From Neolentinus lepideus HHB14362 ss-1 (lineage: Eukaryota; Basidiomycota; Agaricomycetes; Gloeophyllales; Gloeophyllaceae), in assembly GCA_001632425.1 (NCBI GenBank), contig KV425599.1, positions 183,281 through 247,280 of the forward strand: DNA of 64,000 nt. Reading direction: 5' to 3'. Within the stretch, counting starts at the first letter, position 1. Each line of letters begins with the position of its first letter. Shown here one piece after another: positions 10,823 to 22,233 of the stretch. The position numbers and the translations under genes were made by a program. Below the pieces are notes generated by a model that was not told the DNA's origin, made no database searches, and worked only from the letters and a program-made list of their open reading frames with translations.

Positions 10823-11122
10823 CTAAGTGCGCGCGATCTCTTGCCAGACCAGACGAACAGAGACCAATGTGCTAAAGAAGGACCAACCAGTAAAGGATCT
10901 GTCAGCAATCGACCTATTGAATGAAGAAAACGTGTCAGCATAGGAAGATGGTTGTCATTTACTAGGGCGTACCTCGATGCCATGTGGGCTGAGCTCGAGT
11001 TCGAAGAAGGCGTCGAGTAGCAGTGGAAGATGCGCAGCCAAGCGGAAGGAAGTAAGGAGCTGGTGGTGTGGGAGGGAAGAAAGGAGCTGATGTCGGTTGG
11101 GCAGTAGAATGCCGCCTTTTAT
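10823..11122 (-). other. Candidate spliced minus-strand transcript (non-coding or micro-ORF)
   Basis: On the minus strand a TATA-like CATAAAAGG (about 11115-11122) is followed by a pyrimidine-rich stretch suited to a transcription start. Then comes an ATG at 10983, a donor (GAG|GTACGC) at 10972 and an acceptor (TTCAATAG) at 10914-10915. Splicing gives a 28-codon frame ending with TAG at 10823. The second exon begins GTCGATTGCTGACAG, and its boundary CAATAG|GTCGAT is identical to that in the neighbouring tandem repeat units. Transcription would run on into the array. The frame is too short to trust as a protein. I offer this as a possible lncRNA or relic first exon. Confidence 0.3.
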
Positions 11123-11382
11123 GTGACGGGGCAGCGGCTGGCTGTTCGAACCAGCGTGTGCCACCCGCCGCCAGCCACTGGGCGCGATGACCTCATTGAT
11201 CGGGTCGGGCGCGGATACCTTTTCGGGAAAGTGCGCGTGTTGTTTGTGTGTGTTGACGCGTCAGCCACCACTCGGGCTTGCCACGGGCCATAATATTAAG
11301 ATTATCTGCAAGAGTGGAGTTTGGGGATTACAAACTGACTGTACTTTTATTATACTTCCATATCGTGCATTCCAAAGAGCCC

Positions 11383-12680
11383 TCAATGTTCCTTGACGTG
11401 TCCAAACTTCAACAACTTCAACCCTTCAAACTCCTGCCCGGACTTCATCGTACCCAGAACTTGCGCATCGCTCAGCCTCCCCAGGCGCACCAGCTCCTTC
11501 CTCACATACGTCGCCAGCGTCTTCATCAACTCTGGGTACGCCAGGTACTTATCCGCCTCGTTCGGCGCATAGTCATGCACGCCAGACAGATCGTCCTCCG
11601 TCTCAGCCGCCTCAAGCGCCGCCAAGTTATCCGAAATCTTTTTGATATTGCTGTCCGTCGGGTTGACCGAGCGACGGAAGACAGTTTGCGCGGTTGAGCC
11701 ATCGTAGTCCTCCGTGTAGACGATCCCCCGCGCCCCACGCGCGCCCAGGAAGTTTCGCCATATCGCGCCGGCCAGCTCCGTGTCGCCCCTGACGAGTCCC
11801 AAGTCCAGCGCCATCGATAGCCCCGTATACTGCTCGCGGAAGATCTTCATCTGCCTTGTAATCAGACTCTCTGGCGCGTTCTTCCGTGCAGCGTTCTTCC
11901 CCTGGTCCTCAGTGACCCCGACCTCGGGCGGATCGTCGCGCCGCCGGTTGGGGTAGAACGCAGACACCGGGGGATTGCGGTTAGCTGCCTCGAAGGTGCG
12001 CGGCTGGAGAATTGCGCGAATGCGGTCTTCGACGTCGAGGAAGAACACGTCGACGAGGGCTTGGATGTGATTTATGCCGTGCGGGGGCGGGAGGGCGCGT
12101 AGCCGGACAACGAGGAGCCAGACGTGCAGGTTGGTGATGGTGAACCAGGACTGAAAGGTCGGGGGCAGGTCGCATTCTGGCATAGCATACATAGATTGAG
12201 CAAGGACAGACGAAGTAGAGCGACAGAGTCAGCAGCAGGAACTTGAGACTGAGAGAAGACATAGCTCAGAGCCAGATGTATGCGCGTGAAGTGAACCAGA
12301 AACTTCGCAGAAACGCACGTTTAGGTGCAGCACATTGAGAGTATCAACCCACCTTGCTGCCAAAACTTCATCTCCTCATCAGCCCTGGTTGCGCATAGCT
12401 GCTGGTAGAGCGCCATAACACGCCGAGCCGCCAATTGCTTCGGGCTTCCATATCCTAGGAGCCTGCTGAGCCCCATAAACATAGACATCGCCGCTGGATG
12501 CTCCTTCAAATACTTGGTGAGCCATGCTTGCTCCCGCGGAGAAGCTGGCTGCTTAGAAGAAGATTTTGATTTCGACGGGACTGCAGACTGACTGGCAGCG
12601 CGGAGGGTATACGATTGAAGATTCGCCCTGTGATGGATAGCCTTTTTCATGGAGCGGGTAGCCAGCGTTCGAGAAGACAT
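11383..12680 (-). CDS. CBP3: Ubiquinol-cytochrome c reductase assembly chaperone Cbp3
   Basis: Cbp3 (UQCC1 in animals) sits at the mitochondrial ribosome exit with Cbp6 and helps make and assemble cytochrome b of complex III. Exon 1 encodes a Ser/Arg-rich mitochondrial leader, then WLTKYLKEHPAAMSMFMGLS and MALYQQLCATRADEEMKFWQ. Exon 2, joined over 12183-12349, starts ECDLPPTFQSWFTITNLHVW and continues LLVVRLRALPPP, HIQALVDVFFLDVEDRIR, the MKIFREQYTGLSMALDLGL block and ELAGAIWRNFLG, all characteristic of the family. It closes at TAA/TGA near 11383. I prefer the ATG at 12680, because MSSRTLATRSMKKAIHHRAN is a typical targeting peptide. An in-frame ATG pair at 12755-12758 would add about 26 residues with several acidic side chains, less suited to import. 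Confidence 0.9.
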
Positions 12681-13044
12681 AGTGGCTGGCCCTTGTTCAG
12701 GGTAAGATTCAAGTCGTTGGGACGCGCTTGTGTTTTTCGCCACGTGGGTACGCATCATGAACTTTTACGAATCGAATCGAGATCGGAGTACGTGCTACAC
12801 AATTGATCTGCTTCCGTCTCGACAATGAGAATTGTTGGCTGAAATACTAATATACACGGATGAATCTCCTGTACCATCCCGAGATAGACTTTAAGCAGAT
12901 TTGGTTATAGAATTATATAGCAACATCGAGTCGTGAATTTTCGTATCCTAAACGGAAGATTTCGTAAGTCGGAAGTGTGAAGTACAAGGTGTCGCGTTAG
13001 TCGCTTAGTACAGCTGGAAGGAGGTGCCGGCACCACCGTCGCAA

Positions 13045-14145
13045 TTATCCTCGGTAAGTACAGCAGCTGCGCGGGTGAAGTGAGATTAAACAAGAAGATC
13101 CAGCAAACAGAGACTCTGTACCTGGTCATGTAAGGGAGTGTAGATACTACCAAGCATGCAAATGCTGCCCATGCTAGGTATATCCCTGTGCCCACGGAGA
13201 CAGTAATCCCGAGAGGTGTTGGGGAGCTGGACGCTCCCACGACTAGATCATTGATGCTCGCAGCTCTATGAACTACTGCCGTCCATATTGCTGCTCCGAT
13301 TAGAAGGAACAGACTTCCGATGATGGCGAACAGGCTCGCAGCAAGAAATGTGATTGTCCGCTTAGCCATTCCACTACAGATACGCTGTTAGACCTTTGTC
13401 CCGCAAATTCAACGAAGAAGCACCGACAGGAAGAAAGCTAGAGCAGCGCAGATCGTGCCTAGTATCAGCAGGTAATAGGCCGAGTTAGACTGGCTCCCGA
13501 GTGAGTTGGAGTTCCGGAAAGCCACGCTCGAAGGTATAAGTCCTTCGGTAATGAAAGACCAGTTGCCAATCATGTCCGAGGTCATGGCTTCGAAGGGCTC
13601 GAATCTAGTCGCCGCACTACTATTGGAGCATGTCCCTTGAGGCAGCTCCACATAAGCACAATACGAATAGAGGCCATAATCGTAAAGGTTGCGCAACCCA
13701 GCTTCAGCAGCAAGAGGTGCCGATGCATTGTCAGTATATAGGCCTTGTATCGGGTCTCCGAGAGCGGCGTAGAGAGCATTGCTAATGAGAGATGAGCAAT
13801 CAAAGTTTCCACTGGTGGGACAAGTACTCGCCCATAACCCGATACGTTGACTTTAGCCTACAAACTATCCGTCAATACGGCCCGCCCTTAAGAGTCGATG
13901 CGTACAATGCTTCACCATGGATATCCCTCGAGGGATCGTTGACGTATTGATTTGACCAACCTGTCATAACGTTACATCAGACAACACAGTAACTCATGAA
14001 CAACACAGATGCGCACATGCATGAAGATAGAAAGCAGCAGGGCCACGAAGCTTGAAGAACGTTAATCCCATCAGTGATTCGCCATCGAACAAAGCAAAAC
14101 ATACGATAAAAATGAAGCAGTGCCCATGCAAATCTCTCCGCGCAT
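13045..14145 (-). CDS. SUR7/PalI-family plasma membrane protein
   Basis: A four-helix membrane protein of the family that includes eisosome-associated Sur7 and the pH-response protein PalI/Rim9. From the ATG at 14145 the exons give MRGEICMGTASFLSFVALLL (first helix), then NTSTIPRGISM and KVNVSGYG. A luminal loop follows with GLYTDNASAPL, LRNLYDYGLYSYCAY and a Cys/Asn-rich part with several N-glycosylation sites. Three more helices are YYLLILGTICAALAFFLSVL, TITFLAASLFAIIGSLFLLI and ITVSVGTGIYLAWAAFACLV. The end YMTSCCTYRG matches the family signature. To keep frame between SGYG and NALYAALGDPIQ the intron at 13782-13831 must start GCGAGT and end TTAG, that is a GC-AG intron of 50 nt; every other join I tried gives a stop or the wrong frame. 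Confidence 0.85.
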
Positions 14146-14564
14146 GCTGGCGTCGCTCAAGAATTAGGAGGAAGAAGAAAAGGAAGGGTACCGGGCGGGA
14201 AGGAGATGACCTAAAGTTGATTGAGGCGCAGTGCAGCGTGCCCTACACGCGACGCGTTTGCCAAGCCGGAGGTCACGATTTAGTTAAGGCTCCCACGGTC
14301 GTGTAACTCTTTCCGGGCCGGGTGGCGGCTGATCGGGCTCCGGCGTCTCCGACAACCGATTCCCTGTGAATAGCCCCTTTCGGGTGCTGCAGGGTGGCTT
14401 GCAGGTTGCTACTTGCTCTCGATATTCCTTGCTATTTCATCTCCTTCATTCTCGACGTTCGCAGCGACAATAGCGCGCTGTGCTGGATATCTGATTATTT
14501 CTGAGCCTATCTGAACCGCTTTTGCAGCGGTGCGCGTCCACAACCACCAAGTCGGCCGCATGCA
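14146..14564. promoter_or_regulatory. Divergent promoter region between SUR7 and Ugt51 genes
   Basis: About 420 bp separate two divergent start codons. The left half is AG-rich and the right half contains GC-rich patches (TCCGGGCCGGGTGGCGG) and a pyrimidine-rich run (TCATCTCCTTCATTCTCG) leading to the Ugt51 ATG. No TATA box is obvious and I see no gene. Confidence 0.5.
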
Positions 14565-17500
14565 ATGAGCACACCGGAAGGTTCTTTTTTTGCGGAGAAG
14601 AACGATGATCTGTCTATTTCTAAAGGCATAGTTAAACGCGCGGTGGACCGACTTGGAAGGAGTAAATCCATTGGCAACAAGGCCCAGGCTGCCTCGCAGA
14701 ATCAGCCAAATCCAGCTACTAGGCGTATATTCAGTCTGACTCGTAAAGGGAAAGGTAGGGACGAATTAAGTGGGCTTGGGCACGGGCTTGGTATGAGTGA
14801 AGGTACGTTTTTTACTGATTACTTCGTGCACTCGGTTCCTCACACACTCTCTTTATGCAACCAGGCAATCTACGAAACGAACGCTCTCCACCGCCAACTC
14901 CGCACGGGGCTAGCGATGATTCGCCCTTTATCAGGCCTCCTTCACCTCCTTCGACGAACAGACTGTCTCGATCGATGTTCCAATTGTTCCGTGGCGACGG
15001 TTCCGTAGGCAGTTCTGAATTGCTATATTTCCCTGTCAATGACAACTTGGGAACAGATGCGTGCAGGGACACAGACTTTAATCCAAGCCCTTCAGGCTAT
15101 TCCTCTGAATGAAGACCAAGAGGCTGATGATGACCTCGTCAATCACAATGCGAATCAAATCGAGTCTGATAGTGAACCTGATGAGAACATTGGTTGGACC
15201 TTGTTCCTCGATTTCTTGAGAGTCATAAGTCACTTAATCGTGGATTGCTAGATACCCCCATGACATCGTCTCTGCATACCATTCACCGACCCATCGATAG
15301 GTCTCGTCGGGCGGACAACTCGGCGTTAAGAACTGTCTTCACTGCTTCTCCCGAGGAGTCGGATGACGACAGGGAACAGGACACAGCTTCGAATCCAGAG
15401 ACCGAAGACGCCGACTTCGAAGTTGAGACGCCTCGTGTAGACCAGAGGCCTCCGGGATTTCCTCCAGGTTCTGCGTCGACGCTTATGTCCCTCCGTGGTC
15501 GGCCGGAAGGTCGCCAATTTGCAATGTCTCGCTCCGGCAGTATGGCGACCGTTAGACTTCAACGGCGGGTGCGCTTAGCCAACAAATTGAAGGACGTTTT
15601 TGACCTGGACGGTATCGACGAGGTACTTGCAGGTATGGCGGGCAAGACTCTGTGAGATAGATGGCTGACCTTCCACAGAAATACCTTGCTGGCTGCTGCG
15701 CTCCATCCGTAAGTCCATACGTCATGGCCTGTATGATGATTTAGTAGAGATTGCCTCAGTGCTACAGGGTTATATGTTTCTTACAAATTCGCACCTCTGT
15801 TTCTTTGCGCATATGCCTTCCAGAGAGGTCAGATCAGACTCTTCCTCTATGAGATGGCTCCTAACTTCGTTCCAGAATCAAACGTTGAAGTCTGGCTCGT
15901 TAAGCAAGAAAGCGCAGAAAACAAAGCGGTGGATTAAGCATTGGTTTATTCTCAAGAATGACGTGTTATCATGGTATCAGTCGTCTTCGGTAGGATTGTC
16001 ACTTCCCATGCCGCGTACAGGCACTGAAGCCGACCCAAAGGACCCATATTTTCCGCACGGTGTTGTCGATCTTCGGTACGCACTCTCCTGCGAACCGGTC
16101 AAAGACCGAGAATTCCGGATCCGGACGAACCAGAAGACTGTTCTCTTGGCTGCCGAGTCTGCATCCAGCAGAAATGAATGGGTCAAGGCCGTCAGAAGGG
16201 TCATTTTCAAAGCGCAGAACAACGGGGATACTGTGAAGGTCTGCTCATAATTGTGCGCTCCCTCTCATGATCCTAACACCTTTGTGTAGATCGCTATTCC
16301 CTACTCTGCCATCCTTGATGTCGAGAAGTCGTCGGCCCTTGACTTTAGTGAAACCATTGAAGTAAAGGTGATTGACAAGGACGATAGCGCCGTCGACTCG
16401 TATTTCTTCGCCTATTTTCATGATCTAGGTACTGCTCTGGAGCAGATCCGTGAAGTTATTCGCAAGTATCGTGCGATATCCCAGAGTTCATCACCTCAGC
16501 CGATTATGGATACCACATTACCTCGTATGGTTAATATTTCCTCGAATCCAGGAGATCAGACCGCAATCGAGCGCACTCTCAGTCTTCCTGTGGCCGACCA
16601 AATCTCAAAGGCCTATTCCGCGTTCAGACTGCCCTCGATCTGGCCAGTTAGCCGTACCGCCTCTGTGTCCGAGCAACCCAATACGGCCGATAACGAAGAA
16701 TTTACTTATATCTCCAAGAGGAAGAGCGTCTCATCCTTCATACCTTTCGCGACTTCTCCGAAGGGAGAGAAGTTCCAGCTCCCACCAGCTGACTCAGGCC
16801 GGACAGGTGAAAGCTTCGAGGGTTCGTCACGCATATCATCGGGTCTCTCTTCTGATCATACGTATCCGCCGCACCCTTTACCGTCAGACACTTTCAATGC
16901 TATAGGTGCCGACAATGGTGGGGGTAGATGGGGGGTCCCTGCTTGGTTCAAAGTTCCGTCGAGGAGTGTCTTCACGTTCAGCTCGAATCCTGTGCCTGAG
17001 CATGCTACGACGATGCCCGCCACGCCAATATCCTCTGTCTCTGGATCCTTCTTAAATTCATCGTTACCTTCAGTGTTGCCGCGCCGAATAAGCGAGCTAG
17101 GATTCAGCATTTTGGACCAACCCGGATCTGCTGTCGAACCGGATATGCAAGAGAAATTCCGGACTTATTTTGCATTTGATGAACGTGAAACTTTGCTAGG
17201 TTGTAAGTGCTCAGTTCGGGTGCTGGAATGATATTCTTTACTTGCTTTGTAGATTTCCCTGGATATATCTATCGTCTATTGCCACAACCTGGGCGACTGT
17301 ACATTTCTACCAACTATTTCTGCTTCAAGTCTACTGGACCGCTATCAACTAGGCTCCGTGTAAGCATATATCACTCATTGTCCGCCCAGCAAACTTCATT
17401 CTGCGAGTAGATGATCCTCCCGCTCCGTGATGTTCTAGCAGCACAGGAGTCGAAAGCATTCCACTTCTCACATCAGGGGCTCATATTGGTTGTTAAAGGA

Positions 17501-19805
17501 TACGAGGAGTTATTCTTTGAATTCAACCACGAGGACAGACGAACGGCCTTTATCAACCTCCTCGAGAAACAGTTGGAAGACGTTCAGAGCAGACAAGGTT
17601 CTCGGAGTCCGCAGCGACGCGATACTCTAATCCTAGAGGGCTTCGATTCTAAAACTTCGCTAATTCGGACAATATCAGATCCGCCGCCAGTATCGGAATC
17701 TATGGACGAGTCTGTACCCACTGCGATGTTCACGTCATCGTCTTCTACCTTCTTGACGTTCAAGCCCAAGGAGTCGCTGCACTTCACGTTTCTCACTATT
17801 GGTTCACGCGGTGATGTACAGCCGTATATAGCCCTGGCAAAGGGTCTTATGGCAGATGGCCACCGAGTCAGAATCGCCACGCACGGCGAGTTCAGGGAAT
17901 GGATTGAAGCAGTAGGTACCAATAAATTCCACTCTACACAATCGCTCAGTGTCTGCAGTATGGGATAGAATTTTCGTGCGTCGGGGGGGATCCGGCCGAA
18001 TTAATGCGAATCTGCGTGGAGAATGGCACTTTCACTGTGGCTTTCTTGAGGGAAGGTCTTCTGAAGGCATGTATCCTTCAAATGATCCATCTCCATGTAT
18101 ACTCAGCTTAGTTCTCTTTAGTTCCGTGGATGGCTGGATGATCTTCTGAAGACATCATGGGAAGCCTGTCAAGGCACGGACATTCTTATTGAGAGCCCTA
18201 GTGCAATGGCTGGTTATCACATCGCGGAAGCACTAGGTATCCCGTATTTCAGGGCATTCACGATGACTTGGACTCGAACCAGGTGAGCGTCGCCTGTTAT
18301 TCAATACTTGATTCAATTAGTCCAACTCTGCTCAGGGCATATCCTCACGCCTTCGCGGTTCCTGAACGGAAGGTACGTCTTCTTGCTCGTCCCTACTTTA
18401 CTCTCTTATCACGCTGCGAACCTAGATGGGCGGGAGTTACAATTACATGGTGAGTTCTTGTAGAGTGATCATCCGTCTTTACTTAGTTATCAATATCAGT
18501 CCTACGTCCTGTTCGACCAAGTGTTCTGGAGAGCCATCTCTAATCAGATAAACCGCTGGCGAAAAAACGTCCTGGGTATCTCAAGTACCAACTTGGACAA
18601 GATGGAACCTCACAAGATACCGTTCCTCTATAACTTCAGTCCTACCGTGGTTCCACCGCCTTTGGATTGGCCGGAATGGATCCGCGTCACGGGTCAGTTC
18701 CCTACCTGAATCCAGGCTAACCATACTAACGCAGAACTCCAACCGGCGTAGGCTACTGGTTCCTGGATGATGCCGAAGTTGGGTCCAAGAAATGGACACC
18801 TCCTCCCGATCTTGTGCAGTTTATTGACTCCGCTCATGCTGCGGGGAAGAAAGTCGTGTACATCGGATTTGGTAGTATCGTTGTCTCAAATCCCAAAGCG
18901 ATGACACATTGCATCATTGAAGCCATAGTCAAGAGCGGCGTATATGCTATCCTGTCAAAGGGCTGGTCGGATCGCCTGCAGGCCAAGAGTGCCGAAGCTG
19001 CTGAGATTGAGGAGCCACTGCCGAAGCAGATATATTCCATCGCGTCACTACCACATGACTGGCTGTTCAAGCGCATCGATGCTGCTTGTCATCATGGGGG
19101 AGCTGGAACGACAGGTGCCAGTCTGCGAGGTGAACTTCCAATCACCGCTTTGTCAAATGTTATTCCTGACTGGTTCTACAGCCGGATTACCCACAATTAT
19201 CCATCCATTCTTCGGAGATCAGTTCTTTTGGGCTGATCGCGTGGAAGCGTTGGGTATCGGGTCCGGAGTACGACACTTAACCGTGGATGCCCTCACGGCA
19301 GCGTTTCTCGCCGCGACCACAGACGAGAAGCAGATAGCTCGCGCTCGAGTGGCAGGGGAGAAGATTCGTAGCGTAAGTCAATGAAGCTATGCATACATTC
19401 GCTCTCTCACATCCCACATAGGAGAACGGTGTTTTCACTGCAATCGAAGCCATCTACCGCGATCTGGAATACGCTCGCTCACTCATCAAGAACCCACACG
19501 ACGACCCTGACGGCGAGAACGCGACAATCCGCGATGTCGACAACACCAACCCCTCGTCCGGTTCTACGCCGGACAGACCAAGTCCGGTAGAGAGCTCGAC
19601 CGAGTCTATCCGTTCCAGTGAAGACTGGAGTGTTATCTCGGATGGGGGCATGAGCGACGGCGGCCCCGCCCGTCCCGACGTGGGCAGACGCAGCAGCTTG
19701 GGCGCGGCCGTCCTTAGTGTCATGCCCAAATCTTCCCGGAGCTCTAGGGCGAACTCGCGGGCGAGCTCGCCACCCGTCCCCGGCAGTTCGCCGCGCTCGA
19801 GATGA
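14565..19805 (+). CDS. ATG26: Sterol 3-beta-glucosyltransferase (Ugt51/Atg26)
   Basis: Transfers glucose from UDP-glucose to ergosterol-type sterols; in some yeasts it is also needed for pexophagy. All expected domains follow in order. A Ser-rich N-terminus comes first, then a GRAM half ([17 protein letters not shown]) and a PH domain at about 15890-16230 ([20 protein letters not shown] ... [10 protein letters not shown]). A second GRAM domain covers about 17150-17570 ([24 protein letters not shown]). The GT28-type catalytic half starts at about 17780 with [20 protein letters not shown], followed by [29 protein letters not shown] and the donor-binding [20 protein letters not shown] and [15 protein letters not shown] Ser-rich tail ends with TGA at 19803-19805. 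The ORF is interrupted by about 14 short introns, and the joins I checked keep frame, so the gene looks intact. Confidence 0.95.
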
Positions 19806-19961
19806 TCTTCTTTTTGGTCTCGTAGCGTTTTCGCACTTTCTGCTTTTGCTCTTGCGTTGTGTTACTAGGCCCCGCCGATGCCAATATTGGTAATACATAT
19901 ACATATATGCAGCTCCCCCGCTATTGTTACACTCTAATATCATGTACTCCGAGTCCTCCAG

Positions 19962-21804
19962 TTAGATAGCATATTCTCTCAGAATCTTCTCCACACTCTC
20001 CACAAAGATATTCACGATCGTCTCCACCTGCTCCTTCGTAACATTATACGCTGGCGAAATGATACAATGGTCGCCTCTGGTGCCATCCACATTCGCGCCG
20101 CCCGTCAGACCCATGACGATCAAACCTTTCTCGAGCGCCCTTGCTTGTACGAGTATGGCGAATTGCTGACCGCGGAGGTCGATGCGAGCGGCTTCGGGCC
20201 CAGTGAAATCGAACTCAATCCCCCAGAACCCGCCGCCGCCCCGTATGTCGAAGATGAAGGGTGCAGCGGGGGCGTTGGGGGACTGCAGACGCTCACAGAG
20301 AAGCTTGGAGAGGTAGTCGCCTTGCACGCGGCAGTTTTCAAGGAGGTTTTCTTCGATGATTACTTTCTGGACTGCAAGTGAGGTGGCACATGCTAGTGGG
20401 TTGGCCTGTGGAGTATCACAGGTCAGATCGTGTTATTATCATATACAGTGGTTGTGATTACCTGGTACGTGTGCCCGTGTTTCCAGAAGCCGCTGTTGTC
20501 CCGCAGGCCATCCGCCACGCGCTTCGACATCAATACGGCACCGATCGATGCATATCTACTCATTTATGATATCTTCGAGATTATCACGATAGTTTGTGGA
20601 CTGACTGACCCGCCACCTAGTCCTTTCGCGACCGCCTGGATATCGGGTGCTACACCGTCACCGAAACTCTCCCAACCGTGGAGTGTTCCCATACCTGAAT
20701 GAGCATTGTTAGGGAATGTAGTAAGAGAGACCACATCCGGGGTTACTCACGTCCCATCCCGCTCATGACTTCGTCCAGGATGAACAGAGCGCCGTACTTG
20801 TCGCACACGGACTTCATGGCTTTGAAATAGCCCTTCGGAGCAGGAACAACACCAGTAGTCGCACCGACTACAGTCTCTGCAGCAACTTCACCACAGTCAA
20901 CATTCCCCAGGACCTCAAATCATTCTATCACTTCACTCACAAGCAACCACAGTATCCGGTCCCAGCTCTAAGAACTTATCCTCCAGCTCTTGCCTGAGCC
21001 GTTCGACATACTGCTCCTCTGTCTCGTCGGGCTTCTGAAATCGCTTCGCATACGCCGGAGAGACGTGGTGGAATCTCTCGGTATTCAAGATGGCAGCGTA
21101 GGGCGCTCGGCGGGTGGGGTGGTGACCCAGAGAGAGGGTTGTGACTGTGTTCCCGTGGAAGGAGAGTTGGCGTCCGATGAAGTTCTTTCGGTTTGGCTGC
21201 TTTGTCTCGTAAAAGTACTAGAAGACGTTATGATGATGCGTGTTAAGATAGGAATGGGATCGATGTGGTTAGAGCTTACTTGTTGGGCTAGTTTGATGGC
21301 GCCTTCCATTGCCTCAGAACCTGCATGGGCATTAATACCAGCTGCAGTGTACGCAGTTGTTCCAAAACCTCACCTCCAGAAACAAACCCAACTAGTTCAA
21401 AAGCGCCCTTGCCTGACTCGATCAAGAACTTTGCCAAGGCCTCCGCAGGTTCATTCGACAGCTGCATATTGTACACATCTACCCGGTTGCTCCTTCAGCA
21501 CGTCCACGACCTCATCCCATTAATATAGAATATACCTACAGGATATCTTATCAACCTGCTCCTTCAGTGCCTTTGTCACTTTCGGATGGCCATTTCCAAT
21601 GCACGCAACCGCTGCTCCGCCCACCGCATCGAGCACCGTCCTTCCATCCTCAAGGGTCACATACAGGCCATTTGCAGACGTCGCTACGGGGGGCTTCCAA
21701 GGTGTCCTATGGAGGATTGCAGTCGGCCTGACGGGCGGCGCGTCTAAGGGTTTGACGTTCAGCTCATCGTGCACGGGTTCGGGGATAGTCAAGGCTGGGG
21801 CCAT
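19962..21804 (-). CDS. Class III aminotransferase (PLP-dependent)
   Basis: A cytosolic or mitochondrial omega-transaminase of the class III family (ornithine/GABA/omega-amino acid group); the substrate cannot be read from sequence. From ATG 21804 the exons give TLEDGRTVLDAVGGAAVACI, the cofactor-phosphate loop SGGSEAMEGAIKLAQ (assembled across an intron), then LSFHGNT, FVAETVVGATTG, and the Asp-containing LFILDEVMSGMGRMG. The lysine motif VAKGLGGGY is split by an intron near 20610, and its Lys would carry PLP. The C-terminal part is GGGGFWGIEFDF ... GDHCIISPAYNVT. Length (about 460 residues) and motif order are normal. It lies 157 bp from the Ugt51 stop, convergent. Confidence 0.88.
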
Positions 21805-22233
21805 GGTAGTCCTTGGTAGAGATGAAATGATAACAGATTCAGCCTGGCCCTGATAAGACCGGCAGGTGAAATAGAAACGCAGGTGTCATGGATAAAAGGT
21901 GACATTGCCTCCTAACGTTATTGTCGCAGTCTTTTAGCCGTAGGGACGGGAGGAAGGACGTGCAGGAGTTCCTCAGTCTCACGCCACAATGGCGTCCAAA
22001 CCGTCCGAAAGTCCGAAATTGATCTTACTCCTCGAAACACAGTAGATGACCTGAGGGCCTTCAGAAACATACTGGAGGAAGTTGCTGCATTTATTTGGTA
22101 GGGCGACATCGCCCCAAGCCAGGCGAATATTGCTCGTCGCTTGGCCAGACCAAACTATCTGAGCGAACGGCTTGCCCTGGACGGTTAAATGAGTCATGTT
22201 TACGCGCCTTAACACAGCATGAACAGAAAGCTT
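21805..22233. other. Intergenic region between aminotransferase start and dioxygenase stop
   Basis: About 430 bp with no supported gene. Small minus-strand frames at 21918-22215 have no ATG-led, splice-supported structure and no family I recognise. It should contain the aminotransferase promoter and the 3' UTR of the dioxygenase gene. Confidence 0.45.

Noticed and set aside
12681..12758. Upstream ATG pair as the Cbp3 start
   Set aside because: The extra residues are partly acidic and unlike a targeting peptide, while the next Met begins a typical one. Kept as an alternative only.
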